NCBI RefSeq assembly: GCF_030272705.1
Contig: NZ_JARFYM010000011.1
Span: 1 to 64,000 of the forward strand
From: Rhizobium mayense
Lineage (GTDB): Bacteria > Pseudomonadota > Alphaproteobacteria > Rhizobiales > Rhizobiaceae
Reading direction: 5' to 3'
DNA length: 64,000 bases
Under the pieces are notes generated by a model, which was not told the DNA's origin, searched no databases, and saw only the letters and a program-made list of their open reading frames with translations. The translations under genes and the position numbers were made by a program. This document shows, in pieces, positions 55,480 to 64,000 of the stretch. Position 1 is the first letter of the stretch; each line of letters opens with the position of its first letter.

Positions 55480-55755
55480 AAAATGCAAGGCTCCATTTGT
55501 TTGCTTCCGCGGCGTCATGCCTGCCAAGGCTGAAGGTATGGTGCCCCTTCCAAATCCAATGGCTTCGGCGTTGGTTCCAACCATCTTTCAACGACCGTTC
55601 GAAGTCAATGAAGAGTGCCGGGGAAGAGTGCCTGGCGTCTCGATGGGATACAGTTCATGAGACCCTCGATCCGCGGCATTCGGCAGGTTGCCTGCATGCG
55701 TGCGGAATCGATAGGATGGGTGTCACGGCCAGCCACGCATTTTTTTCAAATCACC

Positions 55756-55785
55756 TGTCGATTTCCAAGGGATTGCTTCGTCGTC
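55756..55785 (+). promoter_or_regulatory. Candidate ECF42-type promoter
   Basis: TGTCGA (55756-55761), then a 17-base spacer, then CGTC (55779-55782, repeated at 55782-55785). These are the -35 and -10 elements I recall for promoters of ECF42 sigma factors. The site lies about 65 bases upstream of the YCII gene, which is followed by the sigma gene, so it fits autoregulation. Confidence 0.65.
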
Positions 55786-55847
55786 CTATTGAGCGAGACA
55801 ATTCCGCGGCAATGGCGCCAGCGGCTCGCCTCGAAAGGAATAGTCAA

Positions 55848-56249
55848 ATGCGTTTCATGTCCATCATCTCTTCCGCTCAGGTCGGCATGCCGACGCCGGA
55901 GCTCATGGAAGCCATTGGTAAACTCGCCGATCGCGAGATCAAGGCCGGCCGCATGATCGACACCGCCGGACTTATGCCGATCGAAACCGGAGTCCGCGTC
56001 AGCATCAAGGACAAAAAGATCGTCGTCGTCGATGGCCCGTTCGTCGAGGCCAAGGAAGTGGTCGGCGGCTATGCGATCTTCGAATTTCAGAACAAGGAGG
56101 AGGCGTTGGCGCTGACGATCGAATTCATGCAGCTCCACATAGACCACATGCCGGGCTGGGAAGGCACGTGCGAGGTTCGACCGTTCTTCGCGCCGGGTAT
56201 GAACCCATGCCAAGCGCAGTCGGCCGCGGTCGCGGTCGCTATCGCTTGA
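55848..56249 (+). CDS. YCII-related (DGPF-domain) protein
   Basis: 133 residues of the YCII/DGPF family. The hallmark VVVDGPFVEAKEVVGGYAIFE is present, preceded by an N-terminal strand MRFMSIISSAQ. Proteins of this family are the usual partners of ECF42 sigma factors, whose gene starts 31 bases downstream. Their biochemical role is not established. GAAAGGAA precedes ATG 55848; the open frame reaching back to 55497 is not used. Confidence 0.88.
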   Translation: MRFMSIISSAQVGMPTPELMEAIGKLADREIKAGRMIDTAGLMPIETGVRVSIKDKKIVVVDGPFVEAKEVVGGYAIFEFQNKEEALALTIEFMQLHIDHMPGWEGTCEVRPFFAPGMNPCQAQSAAVAVAIA

Positions 56250-56280
56250 AACGAACAATCGAAAGAGGGGATAGGCGGCC

Positions 56281-57549
56281 GTGACGGCCGCTGACGCCCA
56301 TCGCACGATCCTGGCCGTCTGGCGGATCGAGCAGCCCAGGCTGATCACCAGCCTGGCAAGGATGCTGCGCGACGTGCCCTTGGCCGAAGACCTGACACAA
56401 GAGGCGCTACTGGCAGCTCTGGAGCGATGGCCCGAGACGGGCGTTCCGGAAAGGCCCGGGGCGTGGCTGATGGCGACCGCCAAACGGCGGGCGCTGGATC
56501 ATCTGCGCCGCCGCCAGATGCTCGAGCGCAAGCATGAGCTGATCGCCCTGGAGATGGATGAGGAGCAGCAGGCCATGCCCGATCTAGACGCTGCCCTCGA
56601 CGACGACATAGGCGACGAACTGCTCCGCCTCGTCTTCACCGCATGCCATCCGCTGCTATCTCGGGAGGCCCGCGTCGCGTTGGCGTTGCGGATGATTTGC
56701 GGCTTGACGACAGAAGAGATCGCGCGGGCATTTCTGCTGCCGGAGGCAACGATCGCTCAGCGCATTGTGCGCGCCAAACGGACCCTTTCGGAATCCGGGC
56801 TAGCCTATGAGACACCCCGCGGCGAGGAGCTCTCACGACGGCTCGCTTCCGTGCTGGAGGTCGTCTACCTGATTTTCAATGAGGGCTATACGGCAGCGCG
56901 CGGCGAGGACTGGCTGCGGCCGCAACTCTGTAACGAAGCATTGCGCATGGGCCGCATCCTTACCTCCATTGCACCGAACGAACCGGAAGCGCATGCGCTG
57001 CTGGCGCTGCTGGAGTTGAATGCCTCGCGGACCGCGGCGCGCACCGACGCGGCTGGCGAGCCGATCCTCCTGCTGGAACAGAACCGCGCCCTTTGGGATC
57101 AGCTGCAGATCCGACGGGGACTGCGGGCACTCGCACGGGCGAGGGACCTCGGCGGCGCGGGCGGTCCTTACGCCTTGCAGGCGGCCATTGTCGCCTGCCA
57201 TGCGGAAGCCCGGACGGCCGAGGCGACCGATTGGGCGCGCATTGCCGGGCTTTATGGGGAGCTGGCGGCGGTTGTGCCTTCTCCGGTCATCGAACTCAAT
57301 CGCGCCGTCGCGGTTGGCATGGCGGAAGGGCCGGTAGCGGGGCTGGCGATCGTGGATCAGCTTGCAGACGAGCCGGCGCTTAGGGGATATCACCTGCTGC
57401 CCAGCGTTCGTGGCGACTTGCTTCAGAAACTCGCTCGCTACGAGGAGGCGAGAGCCGCTTTCGAACGGGCCGCCGCGCTCGCCGGAAACCTGCGAGAGCG
57501 CGACTTGCTGATGCGACGTGCCGCTGAGGCGGCATCGCTGTCGTCATAG
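56281..57549 (+). CDS. ECF RNA polymerase sigma factor, ECF42 type (SigJ/DUF6596)
   Basis: A 422-residue extracytoplasmic-function sigma factor starting at GTG 56281. Region 2 spans about residues 10-80 (VPLAEDLTQEALLAALERWP, AWLMATAKRRALDHLRRRQ). Region 4 spans about 110-170 (CGLTTEEIARAFLLPEATIAQRIVRAKRTL). A long C-terminal extension (DUF6596, then helical TPR-like) has NEGYTAARGEDWLRPQLCNEALRMGRIL and RAVAVGMAEGPVAGL. The extension probably replaces an anti-sigma factor, and none is nearby. It forms an operon with the YCII gene. Confidence 0.92.
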   Translation: MTAADAHRTILAVWRIEQPRLITSLARMLRDVPLAEDLTQEALLAALERWPETGVPERPGAWLMATAKRRALDHLRRRQMLERKHELIALEMDEEQQAMPDLDAALDDDIGDELLRLVFTACHPLLSREARVALALRMICGLTTEEIARAFLLPEATIAQRIVRAKRTLSESGLAYETPRGEELSRRLASVLEVVYLIFNEGYTAARGEDWLRPQLCNEALRMGRILTSIAPNEPEAHALLALLELNASRTAARTDAAGEPILLLEQNRALWDQLQIRRGLRALARARDLGGAGGPYALQAAIVACHAEARTAEATDWARIAGLYGELAAVVPSPVIELNRAVAVGMAEGPVAGLAIVDQLADEPALRGYHLLPSVRGDLLQKLARYEEARAAFERAAALAGNLRERDLLMRRAAEAASLSS

Positions 57550-57612
57550 TGGTAGTCGCTCACAGGGCAGCTTCGGACCACCACCTTCAGGGCGATCGAA
57601 ACTATCTGATCG

Positions 57613-57646
57613 CGAATACCCGCGCCCAAAGCGGCGCGGGTATTCG
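57613..57646. terminator. Bidirectional terminator-like hairpin
   Basis: CGAATACCCGCGCC (57613-57626) pairs perfectly with GGCGCGGGTATTCG (57633-57646) around a six-base loop, between the convergent sigma-factor and MFS genes. The stem is very stable, but no clear T-run follows. Confidence 0.7.
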
Positions 57647-57655
57647 AATCGCCGG

Positions 57656-59050
57656 TTATTCTGCTGCTTGGTAGGCGCCAGAGCGCGATGTCCTTGGTCC
57701 GACGGCAGCAAGCAATGTGACGAGGGCAGCCAATATGGCAACGAAGGCAGTACCGGCGATGTAAGGATTCCAGCCGAGGCTCGGTGCCGCGCTGAAGACG
57801 GCGGATGCCGCGGCCAAGACGATGCCGCCCCCGATCTGGAAGGAGGCAAAAAGCATGCCTGAGGCCAAGCCTGACTGGTCTTCTCCGACGTCAGACAGCG
57901 CGGCGACCTGAATCGACGGATAGGTCATGGCATAGCCGACGCCCAGCAGTAGCTGCGAAATGGCTACGAGCACGATCGTATCGATCTGGCCGGCCGACAG
58001 TACCCAGAAGAGATAACTGATGGCCTGAAGTCCGACGCCGAATGTCATCAGTAAGGTCGTGCCCCGGTTCTGCCCGATCGTGGCGAAGCGAGGGGCGAGG
58101 AACATGACGCAGACGCCGCCGAGGGCGAAGGCGAAACCGGTGGCGAAGGCCGACCAGCCGACGACTGTCTGATAATAGAGCGTTGCGATGAACTGGAAGC
58201 CGACATAGGCTCCCTGGAACAGGGCAGCGATGGCATTGGCATGGCTGAGCCTGGCGCGCCGGAACATTGCAAGCGGCACCATCGGATCGTGATGACGTGA
58301 CTCGACCAACAGGAACAGCAGGATCAGGATGAGCGCCGCAACGAGCGATCCCCAGGTCGCGAATGCCTGCCAGCCATCGGCGGCGGCGTTGGTAACGCCA
58401 AAGACGAAAAGCAGCAGGCCAGGGGTGATCGTCAAGGCGCCGGCCCAGTCGAAGCGGGGACGCGGACCGCTTCGCTTATGATCGGCAGGAAGGACGAAGG
58501 GGGCGACGATCAAGGCTAGGACGGCGACGGGAGCACCCATGACTAGGGTCGCGCGCCAGCTGATGAGGGTTGCTGCACCACCAAGTACCATACCGAGCAC
58601 GAAGCCGGCGGCACCGGTGGAAGAAAATACGCCGAGCGCTTTGGCACGGGCGCTGCCTTCTCCGAAGACAGAGAGCAGCAGTGCGAGGGCGGCCGGCGCG
58701 GTGAAGGCGGCGGCAATGCCCTTGATGAGGCGCGCAGCGATCAGGGTCGGGGCGCTGTCGACGAAACCGCCGGCAATGCTGGCGGCGGCAAAGACGCCGA
58801 GCGACCAGAGAAACACGCGGCGGTGGCCGAAGAGATCAGCGACACGGCCGCCGAGCAGCAGAAAACCACCATAGCCAAGCACATAGGCGCTGACGGCCCA
58901 TTGCAGGGACGTCGCCTGCATGCCGAGCTCTTTCTGGATTGCAGGCAGCGCCACCCCAATGGTGGAGACGTCCATGGCATCGAGGAAATTGGCGGCGCAT
59001 AGCAGCAGCAACGCCAATCCGGCCCCGCTTCGAGTTTGGGAAGAATTCAT
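57656..59050 (-). CDS. MFS transporter (DHA2 drug/H+ antiporter type)
   Basis: A 464-residue inner-membrane exporter with 12-14 helices. Typical features are LDAMDVSTIGVALPAIQKELG (motif D1 region of helix 1), then GGRVADLFGHRRVF (motif A) and IKGIAAAFTAPAALALL. The substrate is unknown; such proteins export drugs or small metabolites. It is divergent from a LysR gene across 117 bases, which probably regulates it. Confidence 0.9.
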   Translation of the reverse strand: MNSSQTRSGAGLALLLLCAANFLDAMDVSTIGVALPAIQKELGMQATSLQWAVSAYVLGYGGFLLLGGRVADLFGHRRVFLWSLGVFAAASIAGGFVDSAPTLIAARLIKGIAAAFTAPAALALLLSVFGEGSARAKALGVFSSTGAAGFVLGMVLGGAATLISWRATLVMGAPVAVLALIVAPFVLPADHKRSGPRPRFDWAGALTITPGLLLFVFGVTNAAADGWQAFATWGSLVAALILILLFLLVESRHHDPMVPLAMFRRARLSHANAIAALFQGAYVGFQFIATLYYQTVVGWSAFATGFAFALGGVCVMFLAPRFATIGQNRGTTLLMTFGVGLQAISYLFWVLSAGQIDTIVLVAISQLLLGVGYAMTYPSIQVAALSDVGEDQSGLASGMLFASFQIGGGIVLAAASAVFSAAPSLGWNPYIAGTAFVAILAALVTLLAAVGPRTSRSGAYQAAE

Positions 59051-59167
59051 CGGGATCGTTCCTTTCTATGCTGCCGCCTCTTGGGAGGTTGAAAACGGCA
59101 GGGAACGAGAAAATGTACAGCTTCTAACCCTATTGCAAATTGATAGTAACCATGTCAGGTATTACTG

Positions 59168-60166
59168 GTGATGATGAATGACGCCACGCTCCGAAAGATC
59201 GACCTCAATCTGCTGCTCGCCTTTTCCGTGCTCATGCAGGAACGGAATGTGAGCCGTGCTGCCGAACGCCTGCTGCTCGGCCAGCCCGGCTTGTCTGCCG
59301 CGCTGCACCGGTTGCGCGAGACGCTCGATGATGAATTGTTCGTGCGCGTCGGGCGCGGCCTGCAGCCGACGCCGCGCGCTCTTTCGATTGCGCCAGCCAT
59401 CGAGGATGCGCTTTCAGGCATCGAGCGCGCCATACGCCCGCCGGCCGCTTTCGATCCGGGAAGCTGGCAGGGCGAGTTTCGCATCGGACTATGCGACAAC
59501 CTCGAATCGTCATTTTTCGGGCCGCTGGCGGCGCGGATGCGGAAGCTGGCGCCTGGCGTTCGGCTGGTCAGCGTGGCGTTTGACAGGCGCGACGCTGCGC
59601 GTTTGCTGGACGAGGGAGCCTACGAGTTCAGCATCTCCGTACATGACGAACCAGCCTCCTGGCACATTCGCGCGCCTTTGTTCGAACAGGCCTCATTGTG
59701 TATCTATGACGCCCGGCATCTGACATGCTCGACGCCGCTGAGCCTGAAGCATTTCGCAAGCGCGCCGCATGTGACGGTATCACTTGAGGGCACCATATCG
59801 ACCAACGTCGATGTCGCTCTTGCGCGCCTCGGGCACCGCCGTCAGGTGGTGGCGACGGTGCCGCGTTTTTCCGCCTTGCCGCCGACATTGCGCGCTATTC
59901 CGGCCATTGCGACAGTTCCGGAGTCCATCGCCCGCTGCATGGCGCCACTTCACGATCTGACAATTTCGGCCGTGCCGTTCGAGTTGCCGGCGGACTCGAT
60001 TACAATGCTCTATCGGCGGGTCGATCAGGCCGACAGCCGTTCGCTCTGGCTGCGTCGCTTGTTCGTGGAAGTCGTGACGGAAGCGCTGGCGGCGAGCGGC
60101 TGCAGAATAGGCGTTTCCACGGCTGCCTGCTGCTTCGATCAGGTTCCTTTGGCTGAGGCGGTGTGA
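59168..60166 (+). CDS. LysR family transcriptional regulator
   Basis: A 332-residue regulator (NodD/SyrM-like in length). The winged helix is DLNLLLAFSVLMQERNVSRAAERLLLGQPGLSAALHRLRETL, followed by the effector domain (GEFRIGLCDNLESSFFGPL). GTG 59168 is immediately followed by in-frame ATGs at 59171 and 59174, any of which may be the true start. It probably controls the divergent MFS exporter. Confidence 0.9.
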   Translation: MMMNDATLRKIDLNLLLAFSVLMQERNVSRAAERLLLGQPGLSAALHRLRETLDDELFVRVGRGLQPTPRALSIAPAIEDALSGIERAIRPPAAFDPGSWQGEFRIGLCDNLESSFFGPLAARMRKLAPGVRLVSVAFDRRDAARLLDEGAYEFSISVHDEPASWHIRAPLFEQASLCIYDARHLTCSTPLSLKHFASAPHVTVSLEGTISTNVDVALARLGHRRQVVATVPRFSALPPTLRAIPAIATVPESIARCMAPLHDLTISAVPFELPADSITMLYRRVDQADSRSLWLRRLFVEVVTEALAASGCRIGVSTAACCFDQVPLAEAV

Positions 60167-60305
60167 ATCTGCGCAACTACGACCTCGTGCCGTTGCTCCG
60201 CAATCTCCATGGCAGTCCCGAGCGAATCGAAGAGGGCGCGACGGTACTCTCGTGATATGAATCACGGGCGTAATCATCGAATTAGAGGTGAAACTTTCGA
60301 GGTGA

Positions 60306-60606
60306 GGCAATGGGTTGATCGGGTTTGGCGGCGCTACGCTGTCGAAAGAATTCGATAGTCTCAACCTATCCTATCATATGGACCGGAAAACGGGGACACG
60401 GCTACGCGACCGAATTGGTGAAGGACGCTTTGCCGTTTTCATTCAATGATTTGCATGCTGACCTGGTCACCGGCCTCGTTCGTTCCGCCAGTGTCGCTCC
60501 TAGGCATGTTCTGGAAAAATACGGCTTCACTTTCGAACGCGAAATCATGTTGCACGGTACGCCCAGCAATCTCTTCGCGGTCGTGCCATACAGCCAAACG
60601 GTATGA
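60306..60606 (+). pseudogene. Frameshifted GNAT acetyltransferase remnant
   Basis: Two overlapping frames together read as the C-terminal part of a GNAT enzyme. One frame gives GNGLIGFGGATLSKEFDSL to HMDRKT (60306 to about 60390). The next frame continues GHGYATELVKDALPFSF to HVLEKYGFTFERE (about 60393-60606). The break falls at AAAACGGGGACACGG, where an intact gene would read K-T-W-G-H-G, so bases have probably been lost there. The N-terminal half is missing. Confidence 0.65.
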
Positions 60607-60734
60607 CCCCCAAATGGCTGTCATCCTGCCCATATGGGCGTAGACGAATTGCAGGCTCTTCTTTTTGCCCGTCCCATTCCACAATGGGGTACGACAATTC
60701 GCGCCACGCGTGAGTGTGCAAGGGGGAGACCGCG

Positions 60735-61844
60735 ATGACGGAAACTCGTCTCACAGGAGAAGACCCGTCCAATGCGAGCATTGGTCAAAACGTGATCTCC
60801 GGAACCGGTGCAGGACATCTGGCGCTGGTTCCCACATGGATGCCTTTGGACATCGCGCCCAGCGCGAACGTCAATTCCGCAGGAAGCGGTGGCGATGGTA
60901 TTGCGACCGGCATCATCAGCAGCAATCCCCTCGCCATCTTCACCCCATCCAACACGGCGATAGCCGGCCCTCATGCGACAGCGGACGCCTTTCAGGGCAA
61001 TGGTGCGCTTTTCAATCAACACTCCACCGAAATGGCCGGCCTAGGCGGCGATGGCGGCAGCGGCAATGTCGCGATCGGCGGTACCGGCAGCAGTTCCGTC
61101 AACCATGCCGGAACCGGCGGCAACGGCCTCTTTTTTGGCGGTATGGTGAGCTCCGATGTTGCCGTCTTCGCGCCGGTGAACACCGCCGTCGCTGGTGGCC
61201 AGGGATCCATCGCGCATTCGGACCAAGCGAATGACGCAGTGTTTCTGCAGGGCGCGACCCAGATCGGCGGCATCGGCGGCTCGGGTGGCAATCACAATAT
61301 TGCCGCCGGTGGCGGCGGGTCGGAGAGTGCGGCTTCAAACGCTTTACATTCGCTCATTCTCACCGGCGACAACTATGCCGGCCATGGTGGCGATGGCCAT
61401 TTCATCGGCAGCATGATAGACGTGAACGTTGCCGTCTTTTCGCCGATCAACATCGCGGTCGGTGCCGCGGGCGGCTCTGCGGAAGCCCATCAGACGAACG
61501 ATGTGATGTTCGACCAAGGTGGTATCCAGATGGCGGGTATCGGCGGCAACGGCGGCGGATTCAACCTATCGTCGGACACGATCTTCACCGGGAACAGTGT
61601 GGGTGGCGGCGGCGGATCAGGCTCTGCGAACGGTAGTTTCGTCGATGTCAGCATCGGATATTTCCATCCCATCAACATCGCAGTTCCTGCCGGCGGCACG
61701 GCCGATGCCCAGCAGATCGACCATATCCTGACCGATCAGCATACGCTGCAGTTGGCGGGCCTTGGCGGCCATGGCGGTGAAGGCAACCTGACGGATGCCC
61801 ATTCGGCCCTCGTCGACGATATCCTCAATTTCATGCACAGCTAG
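60735..61844 (+). CDS. Glycine-rich four-repeat protein, candidate type I secretion substrate
   Basis: 369 residues, no Sec signal and no membrane helix, very rich in Gly, Ala, Asn and Asp. Four imperfect repeats of about 75-90 residues can be aligned. Each has a core like VAVFAPVNTAV (66-76, 142-152, 232-242, 307-317) and an end like Q-x-x-G(I/L)GGxGGxxN (about 91-111, 168-188, 257-277, 331-351). This is not the calcium-binding RTX nonapeptide. GGGGGAG precedes ATG 60735. The gene is followed by a related small protein and a type I secretion ATPase, so export is inferred. Confidence 0.8.
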   Translation: MTETRLTGEDPSNASIGQNVISGTGAGHLALVPTWMPLDIAPSANVNSAGSGGDGIATGIISSNPLAIFTPSNTAIAGPHATADAFQGNGALFNQHSTEMAGLGGDGGSGNVAIGGTGSSSVNHAGTGGNGLFFGGMVSSDVAVFAPVNTAVAGGQGSIAHSDQANDAVFLQGATQIGGIGGSGGNHNIAAGGGGSESAASNALHSLILTGDNYAGHGGDGHFIGSMIDVNVAVFSPINIAVGAAGGSAEAHQTNDVMFDQGGIQMAGIGGNGGGFNLSSDTIFTGNSVGGGGGSGSANGSFVDVSIGYFHPINIAVPAGGTADAQQIDHILTDQHTLQLAGLGGHGGEGNLTDAHSALVDDILNFMHS

Positions 61845-62238
61845 ATTGGCGCAGCCTTTTAGGAAACTGCCCTACCTATTTGTTTTTCCGCAGTTGCGGA
61901 CGGAAGAACCGCTTCGCACATTTTTTGAAATGCTTCGGAAGCATGTTCGCAGGAACGCGCGTCAATCGTACCAATTCCGCGTTCTAACTCTCAATGGAAG
62001 CGTTCGTAGGCGGCATCGTCTCTTTCATCGACCCCGGCACCTGCATTCATTTCGGCATAGCCGTTTGGGATACATCCTCTTTCCCGGCCATACCCTATCC
62101 AAAGGGACGTCTCCTAATATCCGGCTGGATCACAGGTTGAATCGCGAGCACTCTCTGGAGGCGGTTTTATTGCCTGGTAATGACGTACCGGCATCGGCCG
62201 TGGGAGATATACGGACCGAATAGGAGAGGAGTGACACT
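61845..62238. other. Intergenic stretch between the two glycine-rich genes
   Basis: About 394 bases. An open plus-strand frame covers much of it but overlaps the preceding gene and is rich in Arg and His without any recognisable pattern, so I do not call it. GGAGAGGAG just before 62239 is the RBS of the next gene. A separate promoter may lie here. Confidence 0.5.
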
Positions 62239-62808
62239 ATGCCTATTCCACTAATAACTGACACGATCAATTTCACCGATCCCACTGCAGGCAACGCAAA
62301 TGCCGGCAATGGCGGCGATGGCAACGGCCATGGCGATATCAGCTACGATCCCAGTGCCCAGATCAATAACTACCAGTATGTGTATGGCGCGGACACTGAT
62401 CTCCATAATGGCGATCACGTTCACCAGACGGCTGACTGGGACGCCGGCGGCGGCGGAGCTGGCGGACTTGCCCAAGCTTTTAACGCCGCGCTCTCCGCAC
62501 TCACCGCCACCGGTGGAGCAGGCGGGAACGCCCAGTCCAACGGTAACGCGGGCCTTGGGAGCGGCGGCGACGTAGCAGCTGTTTCTGCAGCCACGACAGC
62601 CTCGCAAAGCACTACGTCGTTGATCGACCAGCATGCCACCATCATATCCGGCATGGGCGGCAATGGCGGTAACGGCAACACAGCCTTAGGCGGCAGCATC
62701 TCGGCTGCTTTGGTTCATACCGATACGCTCAGCACGTCCGTATCGAACGCTTTCGATCATTTCGATAATACCGACGGCAGCATCGACGTGCACCATCTCG
62801 GTAACTGA
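62239..62808 (+). CDS. Small glycine-rich protein related to the preceding repeat protein
   Basis: 189 residues, no signal peptide, rich in Gly, Ala, Asn, Thr and His. It has one copy of the repeat end found in the larger protein (SLIDQHATIISGMGGNGGNG, compare LTDQHTLQLAGLGGHGGEG there) and glycine-rich blocks such as NANAGNGGDGNGHG and GGGGAGGLAQAF. The C-terminus ends VHHLGN. A strong RBS (GGAGAGGAG) precedes it. It lies 129 bases before the secretion ATPase gene, which suggests that it is a second substrate of the same exporter. Confidence 0.8.
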   Translation: MPIPLITDTINFTDPTAGNANAGNGGDGNGHGDISYDPSAQINNYQYVYGADTDLHNGDHVHQTADWDAGGGGAGGLAQAFNAALSALTATGGAGGNAQSNGNAGLGSGGDVAAVSAATTASQSTTSLIDQHATIISGMGGNGGNGNTALGGSISAALVHTDTLSTSVSNAFDHFDNTDGSIDVHHLGN

Positions 62809-62937
62809 TCGATTATGCCAGCCGACCCATGAATTTGGGTCCTGAGGATCGCGGGTTTCGGCCAGCGATCCTCGTATTTATGACAGTTCGACCAAGCGCA
62901 TTCGCCTTGTCATAGTCCAAAGCTGCGAGATCTGATG

Positions 62938-64000
62938 ATGTCAACAAGTCTTGCACAATCCCAGCGCCCGCAGACTCCACTGGTCATGGCCCTCCGGGCC
63001 TGCGCCGGGGCTTTCGGTTTGGTCTTCCTCTATAGTTGCGGCTACAACCTCTTTCTTCTCGCCCCTTCCATCTATCTCTTGCAGATATACGACCGGGTGA
63101 TGTCAAGCCGCAGCACCGATACGCTGCTGATGCTGACGCTCATCATTTCCGTTGCGGTGGTGGTTGGCTCCACTTTGGACATCGTGCGCAGGGCAGCGCT
63201 TTCGCGCATCGGTAGCTGGCTGGATCATCGGTTGCGTCCGGATGTCCTGAACGCGTCGTTCGAATATGCCTCACGTGCCGATACCAGCGTGGCAAGCGAT
63301 TGTTACCGCGACCTTGCCACATTACGTCAATTCCTCGATTCGCCGGCAAGTGCGCTCCTCTTCGATGTTCCCTGGGCGCCGGTATTCCTGCTACTGCTCT
63401 TTATGGTCCACCCCTTGCTGGGTGCGATCGGGGTTGTTAGCGCAGTTGCTCTTTTGTCGCTCGCCCTGCTGACGGAGTTGGCGACGCAGCAGCCGATCGC
63501 GCAGGCCAATCTTGCGCTGTCGCGGAGCTATATGCGGCTTGCGACGGCCCTTCGATATATTCAGGTGATCCGAGCCATGGGAATGCAGGATGGCGCGGCA
63601 CAAATCGTCTACCGCGATGCCGAGGCGGCCAGAAGAGCGCAGGACACCGCCATGCATCGGACCGAGATCATTTTGGGATTCTCGAAGTCCATCAGGACGT
63701 TAACCCAAATTCTTGTCATGGGAGCGGCTGCATGGCTGGTACTCGAAGATAACAGCAGCCCCGGAATCATCTTTGTCTCGAGCCTGCTGCTCGGCCGCGG
63801 TCTTGCGCCGGTCGAGGGCGCAATCGGCGCTTGGCGCTCCTTTGCGTTTGCTCGCCATTCCTTCAATCGTCTCAATAAGATGCTGATCGTTGTTGCGTCG
63901 CAGGATGATGCCCGAACGATACCCACGCCCGACCCCAGCGGTCTCGTCTTGGACAATGTCGGCTATGCCCCGCCGTTTGTCGATCGGCCGATATTGAAAG
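62938..64000 (+). CDS. Type I secretion ABC transporter, PrtD/PrsD-like (partial, runs off the window)
   Basis: The first ~354 residues of an inner-membrane exporter. There is no C39 peptidase domain. The transmembrane domain has PrtD-family features: SCGYNLFLLAPSIYLLQIYDRV, DIVRRAALSRIGSWLDHRL, FLDSPASALLFDVPWAPVFL and QVIRAMGMQDGAA. The frame is still open at 64000, just at the start of the nucleotide-binding domain (LVLDNVGYAPPFVDRPILK), so Walker motifs lie outside. An ATG at 62935 is also in frame. A membrane-fusion protein gene is expected downstream. The glycine-rich genes upstream are its likely cargo. Confidence 0.9.
   Translation, partial: MSTSLAQSQRPQTPLVMALRACAGAFGLVFLYSCGYNLFLLAPSIYLLQIYDRVMSSRSTDTLLMLTLIISVAVVVGSTLDIVRRAALSRIGSWLDHRLRPDVLNASFEYASRADTSVASDCYRDLATLRQFLDSPASALLFDVPWAPVFLLLLFMVHPLLGAIGVVSAVALLSLALLTELATQQPIAQANLALSRSYMRLATALRYIQVIRAMGMQDGAAQIVYRDAEAARRAQDTAMHRTEIILGFSKSIRTLTQILVMGAAAWLVLEDNSSPGIIFVSSLLLGRGLAPVEGAIGAWRSFAFARHSFNRLNKMLIVVASQDDARTIPTPDPSGLVLDNVGYAPPFVDRPILK

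Noticed and set aside
61795..62223. A 142-codon frame between the glycine-rich genes
   Set aside because: Overlaps the end of the preceding gene, is Arg/His-rich, has no RBS and no recognisable pattern.
60735..62808. Glycine-rich proteins as RTX toxins or PE-PGRS-like proteins
   Set aside because: The calcium-binding GGxGxDxUx nonapeptide is absent and no PE domain is present; the repeat is of a different type.

Overview
The window is GC-rich alphaproteobacterial DNA, most likely from Rhizobium or a close relative. The evidence is the gene families present (OlsC/OlsE-like lipid hydroxylases, Opp- and CUT1-type ABC sugar loci, EptA/PAP2 lipid A enzymes, a PrsD-like secretion ATPase) and the intergenic palindromes of rhizobial type at 31853-32000 and 42142-42409. 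I see no rRNA, tRNA, CRISPR array, transposase or phage gene. Protein-family calls rest on motifs read from the translations; no search was run.

Layout. 1-5.8 kb: a LuxR-type regulator, a methyltransferase, then a fluoride-resistance unit (fluoride riboswitch, CLC-type transporter, CrcB) and an LpxO/OlsC-like hydroxylase. 5.8-10.5 kb: a 1107-residue polypeptide that joins a 2-oxoacid dehydrogenase E1 (alpha and beta), a lipoyl domain and a ketoacyl-ACP synthase III, followed by an OlsE-like di-iron hydroxylase. 10.6-18.3 kb: small accessory enzymes and regulators (AAC(6')-like and RimJ-like acetyltransferases, a PNPOx-family protein with a divergent MocR regulator, AraC, a PhyH oxygenase, a phosphatase, an SDR with a divergent TetR and its likely operator).

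18.2-29.7 kb: a minus-strand catabolic operon (solute-binding protein, an 860-residue hydrolase-like protein, OppBCDF-type transporter, DhaK, DhaL) with a divergent LacI regulator. 29.7-41.1 kb: a transglutaminase-like gene, an IclR regulator, a GHL6-like hydrolase, then a CUT1 sugar transporter lacking its own ATPase, a second TIM-barrel protein, an aldo/keto reductase and an amidohydrolase-like protein. An identical 16-base sequence containing GGTAGCGCTACC lies in front of both loci and may link their regulation.

41.1-47.3 kb: a COG4280-like membrane pair, a mosaic repeat block, and a ferric-type or sugar-phosphate-type ABC transporter headed by an RpiR regulator. 47.4-60.6 kb: a DUF2325 protein, exported MsrB, a luciferase-like oxidoreductase, cupins, an EptA - receiver-only response regulator - PAP2 group, a YCII/ECF42-type sigma unit with a matching candidate promoter, an MFS exporter with a LysR regulator, and a frameshifted acetyltransferase remnant.

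60.7-64 kb: two glycine-rich repeat proteins followed by a PrtD/PrsD-like type I secretion ATPase that runs off the window. The fused E1-lipoyl-KASIII enzyme and the glycine-rich proteins with their exporter are the most likely undescribed systems here.
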